From assembly GCA_964602985.1 (NCBI GenBank), contig CAZRTJ010000019.1, positions 5,943 to 69,942 of the forward strand: a DNA stretch of 64,000 nt, given 5' to 3'. This document shows positions 1 to 8,002 of this stretch, piece by piece. A model generated the notes under the pieces. It saw only the letters and a program-made list of their open reading frames with translations. It was not told the origin of the DNA and did not search any database. The stretch's first letter is position 1, and each line of letters begins with the position of its first letter. The DNA comes from CAYZJB01 sp964602985. Its GTDB lineage: Bacteria; CLD3; SB21. The position numbers were made by a program, and so were the translations under genes.

Positions 1-947
1 CGGCCAAACGCGCCGGCCTTCGCACTCGGCTGGCTCTTCAGTCCGAATTGTCGCGCGCGTCCACACAGCTTGGTTTGAAGCAACGCGGGCTCGACGACTC
101 GGACATCGCCAGACTCCAAACCACACCGGCTTTGAAGATCGTTCAATTGGGATCAAACGGCGCGACCGGCGAGCAGGAATTGATTGCGTATGTGTGCGCC
201 TTTGGCGTGGGGGTCATCATGTACGTCAGCCTGATCATCTACGGCGTCCTCGTGATGAATGGCGTTGTGGAAGAAAAGACCAATCGCATTGTCGAGATGA
301 TCGTCTCGTCGGTCCGACCCTTCCAGATGATGCTGGGCAAAATCCTCGGCGTCGCGGCGGTGGGGCTGACGCAATTGACGATATGGATTGTTCTGGGCGG
401 GATTCTGATGCAGTTTGTTCTGCCGATGGCGCTTCCGACGACCGAGTTGCAGTCGGCGATCCAGTCTGGGAATTTCAAGGTCGAGGAAAAAGAACTCGCT
501 GACGCCGTCCTTCGTAACCTCGCGTCGATTGACTGGACGATGCTGATTCTCGGCTTCCTGTTGTACTTCGTCGCCGGGTATTTTTTCTATGCCGCGCAGT
601 TTGCCGCCGCCGCGTCCGCCGCCAACGACGCGAGCGATCTCAACAGTCTGTCCTTTCCGATCACCCTGCCGCTGATTTTATCGTTCATCGTCATGAATGT
701 CGTCATCCAGGAGCCGAACGGCGCGCTGGCGTTTTGGTTTTCCATCATTCCCTTTACGTCGCCAGTCGTGATGATCGGGAGAATTCCGTTCGGCGTGCCG
801 TGGTGGGAATTTGGTCTGTCGCTGATTTTGCTGGTTGGGGGATTCATTGGAACTTCCTGGATCGCCGCAAAAATCTACCGCACGGGAATTCTCCTGTACG
901 GAAAGAAACATTCCTTCCGCGAATTGATCCGATGGATGAGAGCGTAG
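1..947 (+). CDS. ABC-2 type transporter permease, C-terminal part (partial)
   Basis: The reading frame is open to the left edge (first whole codon at base 3), so the start lies outside the window. The visible part has an extracytoplasmic stretch, then about six hydrophobic segments. The first (about IAYVCAFGVGVIMYV) is followed by the cytoplasmic signature NGVVEEKTNRIVEMIVSS, typical of NatB/YhaP-like ABC-2 permeases, in which an EEK...R/E loop contacts the ATPase. Such permeases pair with a separate ATP-binding subunit for export of ions, drugs or lipids; that gene is presumably upstream. The substrate cannot be told. The next gene follows after 25 bp with its own strong ribosome site. Confidence 0.85.
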   Translation, partial: AKRAGLRTRLALQSELSRASTQLGLKQRGLDDSDIARLQTTPALKIVQLGSNGATGEQELIAYVCAFGVGVIMYVSLIIYGVLVMNGVVEEKTNRIVEMIVSSVRPFQMMLGKILGVAAVGLTQLTIWIVLGGILMQFVLPMALPTTELQSAIQSGNFKVEEKELADAVLRNLASIDWTMLILGFLLYFVAGYFFYAAQFAAAASAANDASDLNSLSFPITLPLILSFIVMNVVIQEPNGALAFWFSIIPFTSPVVMIGRIPFGVPWWEFGLSLILLVGGFIGTSWIAAKIYRTGILLYGKKHSFRELIRWMRA

Positions 948-972
948 ATAGTACCAACCCAAGGAGGACGTC

Positions 973-1341
973 ATGAGCAACCGCGTCGTGCATTTCGAAA
1001 TTCCGTGTGATCATCCGGAAAAGACGATGGAATTTTTCAAGAGCGTGTTTGGCTGGACGTTTCAGCAGTTTGGCGTCGAGCCCTACTGGATCGTCATGAC
1101 GGGCGACGAGAAAAAGCCCGGTATCAACGGGGGTCTGATGAAGAAGCGCGACCCCAACCAGCCCCTCGTCAATTCCATCGACGTGGTCAATCTCGACGAT
1201 ACGCTCGTGCGGATCGAGAGGGCCGGCGGAAAAATCGTCGTCCCAAAAATGGCCATTCCGACGGTTGGATGGCTCGTATACTTCACGGATCCCGACGGCA
1301 ATATCCACGGCGCGTACCAGTACGACCCAAACGCAAAGTAG
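973..1341 (+). CDS. VOC family (glyoxalase/bleomycin resistance fold) protein
   Basis: A 122-residue single VOC domain. It begins VVHFEIPCDHPEKTMEFFKSVFGW, the usual first beta-alpha unit, and ends with a DPDGN segment of the second module. Proteins of this family bind a metal in a paired beta-alpha-beta-beta-beta cup and act as small lyases, dioxygenases or binding proteins. The sequence resembles the uncharacterised glyoxalase-like group (start of domain, GW, DPDGN) rather than true glyoxalase I. An AAGGAGG ribosome site sits 6 bases before the ATG. No specific substrate is supported. Confidence 0.85.
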   Translation: MSNRVVHFEIPCDHPEKTMEFFKSVFGWTFQQFGVEPYWIVMTGDEKKPGINGGLMKKRDPNQPLVNSIDVVNLDDTLVRIERAGGKIVVPKMAIPTVGWLVYFTDPDGNIHGAYQYDPNAK

Positions 1342-1491
1342 GCGGGCGGCCCTGCGGCATGCCTTGCGCATCGTGTTGTCCTTTTCATGACCGTTGTGAG
1401 TACAGGAAACTGGCTTTTGTGTCCGAACGCATGTAGATTGAACCGTAGTTCGATCTCACGTCTGCATATCGCAAACCAACAGGAGGAAGTC

Positions 1492-1947
1492 ATGATTCGA
1501 ATCTTGGCGCTTTTTGCGTTGTTCATCGCTTGGGTGGGTTGCTCCGGCGGCAAAGAGACCATCACGGCCAAGAACAACACGGTGGATAAGAAGGAAACCC
1601 TCAAAGCGGGAGAATTCTATCAGTTTGAGATCATATTGGAAGACAAGATGAATGCCATCTCCATCGAAGGTGAGTGGCGCGTTTCCGACGGCGGCGACCG
1701 CAAGGCGAAGGTCTTCGTCATGGACGAGGAGAATTTCCTACAATGGGATAAGGACGAATCGTTCAAGTCGTACTATGACAGCGGACTGAAGATCAACGAC
1801 AATTTCAAGATCCGGCTGGTCAACCAGTACAAGTCGAAAAAAACGCTGTATTACCTTGTGTTCGACAATCCCTCGGAAGACGACGACAAGAAGATCGAAT
1901 TCAAGTTGTTCATGGACTATGAGTGGGGCGAGGGAACTCGTGAATGA
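1492..1947 (+). CDS. predicted lipoprotein of unknown function
   Basis: The frame is open from 1387, but the ATG at 1492 is preceded by AGGAGG at a proper distance and starts a lipoprotein signal: hydrophobic IRILALFALFIAW and then lipobox VGC, with the acylated Cys at residue 17. The mature part (about 135 residues) is rich in Lys, Glu and Asp and probably beta-rich. I do not recognise a family. It is likely anchored in the outer or inner membrane. It lies alone between the VOC gene and the STAS gene, with about 30 bp to the latter. Confidence 0.75.
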   Translation: MIRILALFALFIAWVGCSGGKETITAKNNTVDKKETLKAGEFYQFEIILEDKMNAISIEGEWRVSDGGDRKAKVFVMDEENFLQWDKDESFKSYYDSGLKINDNFKIRLVNQYKSKKTLYYLVFDNPSEDDDKKIEFKLFMDYEWGEGTRE

Positions 1948-1980
1948 CGTTCACTCTTTGGCTGTAATCAAGGAGAGAGT

Positions 1981-2322
1981 ATGAGTTTCAAGGAATCGTC
2001 ACAAGGCGACATCGTCGTGATTGCTCCGGGCAGTAATCTCCGGGGCGGAGAAGAAACGACCGCCATCCATACGCGCATCAAAGAACTGGCGGCGTCCGGG
2101 AGGAAGAAAGTCGTCTTCGATCTCGGCGGCGTCACGTGGATGAACAGCAGCGGGATCGGCATGGTCATGGCAAGCCGCGCCACACTCAAGAACGCGGGCG
2201 GCAATGTCAAGCTGGCCCGGACCCAAAAGAAGATCCGCGACCTGCTGATCATGATGCAACTGCTGGCCATTTTCGAGGATCACGACACGGTCGAGGCGGC
2301 GGTTGCGTCAAAGTGGGAATAG
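1981..2322 (+). CDS. STAS-domain anti-sigma factor antagonist (SpoIIAA/RsbV-like)
   Basis: A 113-residue stand-alone STAS domain. The segment VVFDLGGVTWMNSSGIGMV carries the conserved DL...V.....SSG..., with the Ser-Ser pair before G that is phosphorylated in SpoIIAA/RsbV relatives. In partner-switching systems this protein frees a sigma factor or other target when dephosphorylated by a PP2C phosphatase and releases it when phosphorylated by a HATPase kinase. The PP2C phosphatase encoded convergently just downstream is a plausible partner. No kinase gene is visible nearby. The ribosome site AAGGAGAG precedes the ATG. Confidence 0.88.
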   Translation: MSFKESSQGDIVVIAPGSNLRGGEETTAIHTRIKELAASGRKKVVFDLGGVTWMNSSGIGMVMASRATLKNAGGNVKLARTQKKIRDLLIMMQLLAIFEDHDTVEAAVASKWE

Positions 2323-2373
2323 ATCGTCCCGTTGTTCCCGCGGCCGCCGATGGAAGCTAACACAGGATTGTCA

Positions 2374-2406
2374 GATGCCGCCGAAGGGCGGCATCATGTC
2401 TTTTTC
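2374..2406 (+). terminator. Rho-independent terminator after the STAS gene
   Basis: A perfect 9-bp stem GATGCCGCC / GGCGGCATC around a GAAG loop, followed shortly by TCTTTTTC. It serves the + strand STAS gene and overlaps the last codons of the convergent phosphatase gene. Confidence 0.75.
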
Positions 2407-3485
2407 AGAATCGTCAGCGACAGATCGTCGCGCGGGCTGACATCTCCGACAAATCGCGCAACGTCCTCCGTCAACTTTCTGGCCATCTCGGTGGCCGAGT
2501 GATGTCTCCAGGAATGCAGGCGCTCCATGACGCGCTCCAGTCCATACGCTTCTCCCTGCTCGTTCACTGCCTCTGTCAATCCGTCTGTGTACCCAAAGAA
2601 CGTCTCTCCGCTGTGCACCTCGCACTCGATTTCATTGAATTCCGCCGTGCGTGACAAACCCAGGGCCAGTTGACCTTTCGGCAATTCCCGAACGCCCGAC
2701 TCGGACACGATGACTGGCGGCAAATGTCCCGCGTTGACGTAGCGGATTTTGTTTTCCGATGTTCGGATCTCGACGTACAACAGACTGGCAAAGATCGTCT
2801 TGACGCTGTCCCGACAGAAGATGCCGTTCACGCGCCGCAGCAACTCAGAGAGATCGGGAGTTTCGGTCGCCAAAGCGCGAATGGTGGACTGCAACTTGGC
2901 CGCAAGCAAAGCGGCGCGCAGTCCTTTGCCGGCGACATCGGCCAGAATCAGACCGTACCGGTGATCACCCAGCGAAAGACAATCCACGAGGTCTCCTCCG
3001 ACTTCACGCGCCGGGGAGTACTGAAAGGCAATCGACCACCCTCCCACCACGGGACAGGAGTCGGGCATCAGCGCCTGTTGGATCAGTCGTCCCGATTCCA
3101 ACTCCGTTCGCGCAATGGTTTTGTCCTTCAGTTCGAGGATCAGCACGAACAGAACGAAGACGAATCCGAGGACTCCGTTATCGGCGAGAAAGAAATTGCC
3201 GATGCGAAACGTCAGCCCGTTCAGCGCAAAAAAGAGACCGAGGACCAGCAGGAGGCGTCGCGTCGGCGACAGGTGCACCAGCATTCCTCGCATCAGCCAC
3301 CATGCGGTAGTGATCACCCGGATGAGCCAATTCTTTTTCCGAAGATGTTGGCGGCGCTGTTCGTCGATGTAGAACGCATGCATCTCGCGGTAATCTCTCC
3401 GCAGAGCACGCACATGCTCCCCGCCGCGCACGTCATCCTTGAGCGTCTCGAAGATACCGCGGTCGTTGGAGGTTGGACGATTCAT
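2394..3485 (-). CDS. PP2C-family serine phosphatase, RsbU/SpoIIE-like, membrane-anchored
   Basis: A 363-residue protein. Residues about 50-120 hold two to three hydrophobic segments, followed by a short linker helix (ELESGRLIQQALMP, typical of RsbU-type phosphatases) and the SpoIIE/PP2C catalytic domain. The metal-binding acidic motifs appear intact: EVGGDLVD, ILADVAGKG, FGYTDGLTEA and RDDLSL. It should therefore be an active Mn/Mg-dependent phosphatase acting on a phospho-STAS protein. The convergent STAS gene 70 bp away is the obvious candidate substrate. What signal the membrane part senses is unknown. Confidence 0.9.
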   Translation of the reverse strand: MNRPTSNDRGIFETLKDDVRGGEHVRALRRDYREMHAFYIDEQRRQHLRKKNWLIRVITTAWWLMRGMLVHLSPTRRLLLVLGLFFALNGLTFRIGNFFLADNGVLGFVFVLFVLILELKDKTIARTELESGRLIQQALMPDSCPVVGGWSIAFQYSPAREVGGDLVDCLSLGDHRYGLILADVAGKGLRAALLAAKLQSTIRALATETPDLSELLRRVNGIFCRDSVKTIFASLLYVEIRTSENKIRYVNAGHLPPVIVSESGVRELPKGQLALGLSRTAEFNEIECEVHSGETFFGYTDGLTEAVNEQGEAYGLERVMERLHSWRHHSATEMARKLTEDVARFVGDVSPRDDLSLTILKKT

Positions 3486-3530
3486 GACGGTCTCGACTAC
3501 GTAAGAAGCGTCGTTCGGGTTTCGAATCTC

Positions 3531-4259
3531 CTACCGGACGGAAGTTCGGTACAACGCTTCTCCGCTGACAATGTATAGGAAATCGCCCAGCGCCGTTATG
3601 CCTCCCACCTGAGTCCATCCTCCGCCGAGGCTGTTGTATTTTCCATCAGTCGTGGTTTCATACAGAGTTCCGCCGCTGATGATGTAGAGCTTTCCCGCGA
3701 GCGCGGCCATTCCACCTACATCCGTCCAGCCTCCACCAAGACTCTTGTATTTGCCGTCGGTCGACGTCTCGTACAACGCCCCGCCGCTGATGATATAGAG
3801 TTTGCCTCCCAGGGAGGTCATTCCGCCGATTTCCGACCAGCCGCCGCCCAGGCTTCGATATTTGCCCGTCGTCGACGTCTCGTACAAAGAGCCGCCGCTG
3901 ACGATGTACAGCAAGTTTCCCAGCGCTGTGATACCGCCGATTTCTGTCCATCCCCCTCCGAGGCTCGTGTACTGGCCGGTCGTCGACGTCTCGTACAGGG
4001 AGCCGCCGCTGAGCGCATAGAGCTTGTTGTTCAACGCCGTCATACCGCCCATGTCTGTCCATCCTCCGCCCAGGCTTTCATAAGCGCCTTCCGTGGACGA
4101 CCGATACAACGCTCCCGCGCTGATGATGTACAGGTGACTTCCCAGGGAGGCCATTCCGCCAATCTCGCTCCACCCGCCTCCGAGACTCTTGTACGAACCC
4201 GGCTGAGCCATTCCGAGCGAGGGCAAGCCGAGACAAAGCAACCAAAGAAACGATTTCAT
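3531..4259 (-). CDS. secreted six-repeat beta-propeller protein, tectonin-like
   Basis: The ATG at 4259 is used because GGAGGAG lies just upstream. Residues 1-18 (ending LPSLGMA) form a signal peptide. The rest is six almost identical repeats of 37 residues, each of the form SLGGGW-[ST]-x-hGG-h-x-x-L-x-x-x-LYhhSGGxLYxTST; the last is 33 residues. A Trp near the repeat start, a central LYxxSGG and a following LY resemble tectonin/TECPR-type propeller blades, and six is the tectonin blade number. Tectonins bind glycans or LPS; here that is inference. The very high similarity among repeats suggests recent internal duplication. No other domain is present. Confidence 0.75.
   Translation of the reverse strand: MKSFLWLLCLGLPSLGMAQPGSYKSLGGGWSEIGGMASLGSHLYIISAGALYRSSTEGAYESLGGGWTDMGGMTALNNKLYALSGGSLYETSTTGQYTSLGGGWTEIGGITALGNLLYIVSGGSLYETSTTGKYRSLGGGWSEIGGMTSLGGKLYIISGGALYETSTDGKYKSLGGGWTDVGGMAALAGKLYIISGGTLYETTTDGKYNSLGGGWTQVGGITALGDFLYIVSGEALYRTSVR
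3534..4187 (-). repeat. six tandem 111-bp coding repeats
   Basis: Read on the minus strand the units run 4187-4077, 4076-3966, 3965-3855, 3854-3744, 3743-3633 and 3632-3534 (the last 99 bp). Each encodes one blade of the propeller protein, and the units share long identical DNA stretches. Confidence 0.85.
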
Positions 4260-4370
4260 CTTCTCCTCCACATTGATCTGTTCTTCCTGGGAATGCTGTG
4301 ATAGCGTATGGTTGACAATTTAAGACAGAAAATCCAGAGGGAAACCGACGATTGTTCGTCGCAAATCTTC

Positions 4371-4399
4371 TGGAAGAAAGAGTTCGCGAACTCTATATT
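4371..4399 (+). promoter_or_regulatory. promoter with palindromic operator-like site before the M48 gene
   Basis: A -10 box TATATT (4394-4399) is followed by CGGCC and then the ATG at 4405, so transcription would start at or next to the ATG. A weak -35 TGGAAG lies 17 bp upstream. Between them sits a perfect 16-bp palindrome, AGAGTTCG/CGAACTCT (4379-4394), in the place where a repressor would block RNA polymerase. Confidence 0.5.
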
Positions 4400-4404
4400 C
4401 GGCC

Positions 4405-5664
4405 ATGATCAACGAGTATTTTCTCATCATCGGCGGAACGATTCTCGGCGCGTTTGTCCTGGAACGCATTGCGGAAGCCCTGAATCTGCGATCCCTGCGG
4501 GACGAGGTGCCTGAGGAATTCGCCGACGTGTTCGATTCCGAGACCTATCTTCGGTCACAGCAATATCTGCGTCGCACGACCCGGTTCCACCGGATCGAAT
4601 CGACCGTCGAGATGACGGCATTTCTTGGGTTTTGGCTGGCCGGCGGATTTGGCTGGCTGGACGATCGCTTGCGCGCCACGGACATGTCCGTCATTTTGCG
4701 CGGCGTCGTGTACATCGGGCTTCTCCTGGTTTTCCGAATGCTCCTGTCCTTGCCGTTCTCTGCGTACCGCACTTTTGTCATTGAGGTTGAGTTTGGATTC
4801 AACAAGACCACACCCGGATTGTATGTCATGGATCGGATCAAAGGGATCGGCCTCAGCGTTGTGTTCGGAGGACCCATCCTCGCGGGCGTGCTTTCATTTT
4901 TTGAATATGCCGGTGAATGGGCATGGTTGTATTCCTGGCTCGGGTGGACCCTCATCGGTCTTGTGATTCAATACGTCGCGCCGACCTGGATTCTGCCATG
5001 GTTCAACAAGTACGCCGCTCTGGAAGAAGGCGAGTTGAAGCAGTCGATTCTGCGAGTAGCTCAGCGGGTTCAGTTTCCGTTGCGCGAAATCCGTGTGATG
5101 GACGGATCGAAGCGTTCGACCAAGTCGAATGCGTTCTTCACCGGGTTCGGTAAGAACAAGCGCATAGCGCTTTTTGATACGCTGATCGAAAAGCATTCGG
5201 TAGGTGAGCTCACCGCAGTCGTCGCACATGAAATGGGACATTACAAGAAACGGCATATCCTCGCAGGCATGCTCATCGGATGGGCGCACACGGGACTGCT
5301 GTTTTTCCTGATGTCCGTTTTTATTCGAGAGGTGGAGTTGGTTCACGCATTTTCGGTCGAGTCGGTCTCGGTGTATGCGGGATTGGTCTTCTTCGGCTTG
5401 TTGTTCACGCCGGTCGAGTTGTTGTTGGGGATGTTCATGAACATGCTCTCCCGGAAGCACGAATACGAGGCCGACCGATTTGCGGCGGAAGCGACGGGAA
5501 GTCCGGAGGATCTGATCACGGGACTGAAAAAACTTACGCGGGATAATCTGTCGAATCTGACTCCGCATCCGTTCCACGTCTTTGTCCACGATACGCATCC
5601 GCCCGTGTTGAGCCGAATGGCCGCCTTGCGAAAGGCACGAAAGGAGTTTTCCGTCTATGCGTAA
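4405..5664 (+). CDS. M48 family zinc metallopeptidase, Ste24-like
   Basis: A 419-residue integral membrane protease. Several hydrophobic segments in the N-terminal half and two after the active site match Ste24/CAAX-protease topology. The zinc motif HEMGH is at residues 275-279, and the third ligand lies in EYEAD near residue 353. The N-terminal peptidase_M48_N-like region (for example VEVEFGFNKTTPGLY) is present, separating it from HtpX. In eukaryotes Ste24 cleaves prenylated CAAX proteins; bacterial homologues are thought to act in membrane protein quality control. It overlaps the rhodanese gene by 8 bp, so the two are co-expressed. There is no ribosome site, which fits a leaderless mRNA. 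Confidence 0.92.
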   Translation: MINEYFLIIGGTILGAFVLERIAEALNLRSLRDEVPEEFADVFDSETYLRSQQYLRRTTRFHRIESTVEMTAFLGFWLAGGFGWLDDRLRATDMSVILRGVVYIGLLLVFRMLLSLPFSAYRTFVIEVEFGFNKTTPGLYVMDRIKGIGLSVVFGGPILAGVLSFFEYAGEWAWLYSWLGWTLIGLVIQYVAPTWILPWFNKYAALEEGELKQSILRVAQRVQFPLREIRVMDGSKRSTKSNAFFTGFGKNKRIALFDTLIEKHSVGELTAVVAHEMGHYKKRHILAGMLIGWAHTGLLFFLMSVFIREVELVHAFSVESVSVYAGLVFFGLLFTPVELLLGMFMNMLSRKHEYEADRFAAEATGSPEDLITGLKKLTRDNLSNLTPHPFHVFVHDTHPPVLSRMAALRKARKEFSVYA

Positions 5665-6124
5665 AGACATTCGCGATTTGCTCGTCCGTGCGTCGATGAT
5701 TCTGCTCGGCTCCGGCATCGTCGGATTTTCGGTCAACGCGTTGTCGCCGCAGGGAATTCGATTTGTCCGCAAGACGCCGACCGTCTCTCAGGAGGGAATT
5801 GGAGAACTCGAGTTGGCCGATGCGTACTCGCATTTCAAGAGCGGGGACGCGGTGTTTGTCGACGCCCGTCACCCGACGTTTTACAAACAGCGGCACATTC
5901 CGGGTTCCGTGAATGTCTATTTCAAGAATGCGGAAATGAATCCGGCTCTGCAATCCATGGACAAGACGGCCGTTTTCATCGTGTATTGCAAGAGTCGCTC
6001 GTGTGATCAGGCCCACCGGCTGGCGCGTGCCATGTACACGCTGGGCTTCCGTCACGTCTACGTGTATGTGGGCGGGATGACGGAGTGGCTCGCAGAAAAT
6101 TATCCCACGGAATCGACGCCATGA
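5657..6124 (+). CDS. membrane-anchored rhodanese-like protein
   Basis: A 155-residue protein with one N-terminal hydrophobic segment (residues about 9-29) and then a rhodanese domain. Conserved features are FVDARHPTFYKQRHIPGSVNV and the active-site loop C111-K-S-R-S-C116. The loop Cys at 111 is in the catalytic position, and a second Cys five residues on is unusual and could form a disulfide. Rhodaneses carry sulfane sulfur on the Cys. The domain probably faces the periplasm, given the N-terminal anchor. It is encoded between an M48 protease and a MauE-like protein with overlaps on both sides. Confidence 0.9.
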   Translation: MRKDIRDLLVRASMILLGSGIVGFSVNALSPQGIRFVRKTPTVSQEGIGELELADAYSHFKSGDAVFVDARHPTFYKQRHIPGSVNVYFKNAEMNPALQSMDKTAVFIVYCKSRSCDQAHRLARAMYTLGFRHVYVYVGGMTEWLAENYPTESTP

Positions 6125-6561
6125 TGCGCGGGATGGTATGGTTATCCCAACTCGGGGTGGCGTCGGTACTGGCCTGGGCCGCGATTCCAAAAATTCTGCG
6201 CGTCCGGGATTTTGCGATGGACATCCTCGCGTACGACATGGTGGGATGGTCGACGGCGCGTTTGCTGGCGATCTGGCTTCCGTGGCTGGAAACCTCCGTT
6301 GCGCTGCTGATTCTGCTCGGTCTTTGGGCGCGAGCGTCGTCAGCGTGGGTCGTTATCCTGGGAATCGTTTTCACAATTGCAAAAATCAGCGCGCTACTTC
6401 GCGGTTTGGAAATCGACTGCGGATGTTTTGGAGAAGGCGACTCTCTCACCTGGGCCTCGCTGGGCTGGAATGTCATACTGCTTGCCGGTGGCACGATGCT
6501 ATTTTGGAAGGAAAGCTACTGCTGGAGTGTGATTCGTCCAAAGACTGGCCCCTCCTCGTAA
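6121..6561 (+). CDS. MauE/DoxX-family membrane protein
   Basis: The ATG at 6121 overlaps the rhodanese stop in an ATGA junction; the frame is open further upstream, but that part overlaps the rhodanese. About 146 residues with four hydrophobic helices. The third and fourth are separated by DCGCFGEGD, the Cys-x-Cys signature of MauE/DoxX-like proteins. MauE is needed for methylamine dehydrogenase maturation (disulfide chemistry), and DoxX-type proteins pair with rhodaneses in many genomes. A role in thiol or sulfur oxidation at the membrane with the neighbouring rhodanese is inference. Confidence 0.82.
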   Translation: MMRGMVWLSQLGVASVLAWAAIPKILRVRDFAMDILAYDMVGWSTARLLAIWLPWLETSVALLILLGLWARASSAWVVILGIVFTIAKISALLRGLEIDCGCFGEGDSLTWASLGWNVILLAGGTMLFWKESYCWSVIRPKTGPSS

Positions 6562-6699
6562 TGGCCCGATCGTCTGGAAACAACATCGCTGGGTAGATTC
6601 CCGACATGCGCAACATCTGGCCGGCCAGGTTTGGAAATTGCCGCAAACCGCCCTCTGCAGGCCTTCTATGCGGCGCAACGCCATGACCCATATTTTCCC

Positions 6700-6729
6700 T
6701 TGACTGAATGACAACGGCACGTCTATATT
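6700..6729 (+). promoter_or_regulatory. promoter upstream of the PorV-like gene
   Basis: TTGACT (6700-6705), an 18-bp spacer and TATATT (6724-6729). It lies in the 369-bp gene-free stretch 6562-6930, where I see no RNA gene or ORF of note. The transcript would have a leader of about 195 bases before the ATG at 6931, long enough for leader regulation. Confidence 0.6.
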
Positions 6730-6930
6730 GCCCCACGATTGCCCATAACCGCCCCAAAGGAGATTGCTGATCAGAGCTTGATACGTTATTGAGAAAGAAA
6801 AAGAAAGTAGTATTCTGATCCATCAATCTCACATTCCTGTTCCGATTTCCTGCAGACCCGCGTTCTCCGTCCTGCGTGCGGATCATCTTGTCTTCGGGCC
6901 GGCCAACAGGGTGATCTTCCGGAGGTGCCA

Positions 6931-7989
6931 ATGAAAAAAATCATCGCAATGTCCGTGCTGACTCTGTGGAGTCTGATGCCGACGACCGTCGCCGCCCAAA
7001 CCAGCGAGGCAGGCGTGTTGTTTCTCCTGATTCCGCCCGGGGCTCGTCACAACGGCATGGGCCAGTCGGGAGTGTCCAATTCCATCGACGCGAACGCGAT
7101 TTATTACAATCCCGGCGCCCTGGGTTTTATTGTAACCCCGGAACGGCCGCGGGATTTTCAATTCATGCACGTCGAGTGGCTGCCCGCATTTAACCTGAAC
7201 GATCTCTTCTACGACTACGGTTCGTTTGCCATGTACCTGGACGGCATCGGGGTGGTCGGCATGAATTTTACGTTTTTCAATATGGGTGAGCAGGATGTCA
7301 CCGACGTGACCGGTAACAAAACGGGAACGATCCGCAGCTTTGACATGGCGCTAACGGCCAGCTACGCGACGAAACTCAATGAAGACCTGGGCGTTGGCGG
7401 AAATATCAAGTTCATTTACAGTCGCCTGTCGAATGTGAAATCCGCGACTGCGGAGAGTGAAAAAGGCGTCGGCAGCTCCGTCGCCATCGATATTGGCGTG
7501 ATGAAGAAGAACCTGTTCATCCCGGATCTCACATTCGGGGCGAGTGTTGCGAATATCGGTCCGAAGATCGCGTATATCGACGAATCGCAGGCCGATGTCC
7601 TCCCCACGAATCTCCGTGTGGGAGTCACCTACCCTGTCTATCAGTCGCAAACCCACAACGTCGCCGCGACGTACGAAATCAACCGTCTGATCGTCAAGGG
7701 CGGCCGGAAGGGCAGCGACAATTTGGGTACGGCACTCTACTCAACATGGACAGACAACGGCTGGCACCGGCTTGGCCATAACTTTGGTGCAGAATACATG
7801 TATGCCGATTTCGTGTCCCTGCGCAGCGGAACGGCTCTGGACGTTGCGGGCGACTTATACGATCTGACATTTGGAGCCGGCATTCGATACTCTTTGGTCC
7901 GCGTCGACTTTGCGTATTCGACCAAGCTCAAAGGACGGTTTAATCCGCGCGACGGTTCACAATTTTACAGCATTGGTTTGAATTTCTGA
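6931..7989 (+). CDS. PorV/PorQ family outer-membrane beta-barrel protein
   Basis: The ATG at 6931 follows GGAGG by 5 bases. The 352-residue product has a signal peptide (KKIIAMSVLTLWSLMPTTVAAQ) and then the PorV/PorQ start: LLIPPGARHNGMGQSGVSNSIDANAIYYNPGALGF, where GARxxGMG and YYNPA/G are family hallmarks. The remainder is alternating beta strands ending with a terminal Phe, as outer-membrane barrels do. PorV shuttles T9SS cargo to the attachment complex at the cell surface; PorQ has a related role. It is placed directly before a protein with a T9SS-type C-terminal domain, which fits a cargo-shuttle pair. Confidence 0.88.
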   Translation: MKKIIAMSVLTLWSLMPTTVAAQTSEAGVLFLLIPPGARHNGMGQSGVSNSIDANAIYYNPGALGFIVTPERPRDFQFMHVEWLPAFNLNDLFYDYGSFAMYLDGIGVVGMNFTFFNMGEQDVTDVTGNKTGTIRSFDMALTASYATKLNEDLGVGGNIKFIYSRLSNVKSATAESEKGVGSSVAIDIGVMKKNLFIPDLTFGASVANIGPKIAYIDESQADVLPTNLRVGVTYPVYQSQTHNVAATYEINRLIVKGGRKGSDNLGTALYSTWTDNGWHRLGHNFGAEYMYADFVSLRSGTALDVAGDLYDLTFGAGIRYSLVRVDFAYSTKLKGRFNPRDGSQFYSIGLNF

Positions 7990-8002
7990 TTGGACTGAAA
8001 CA

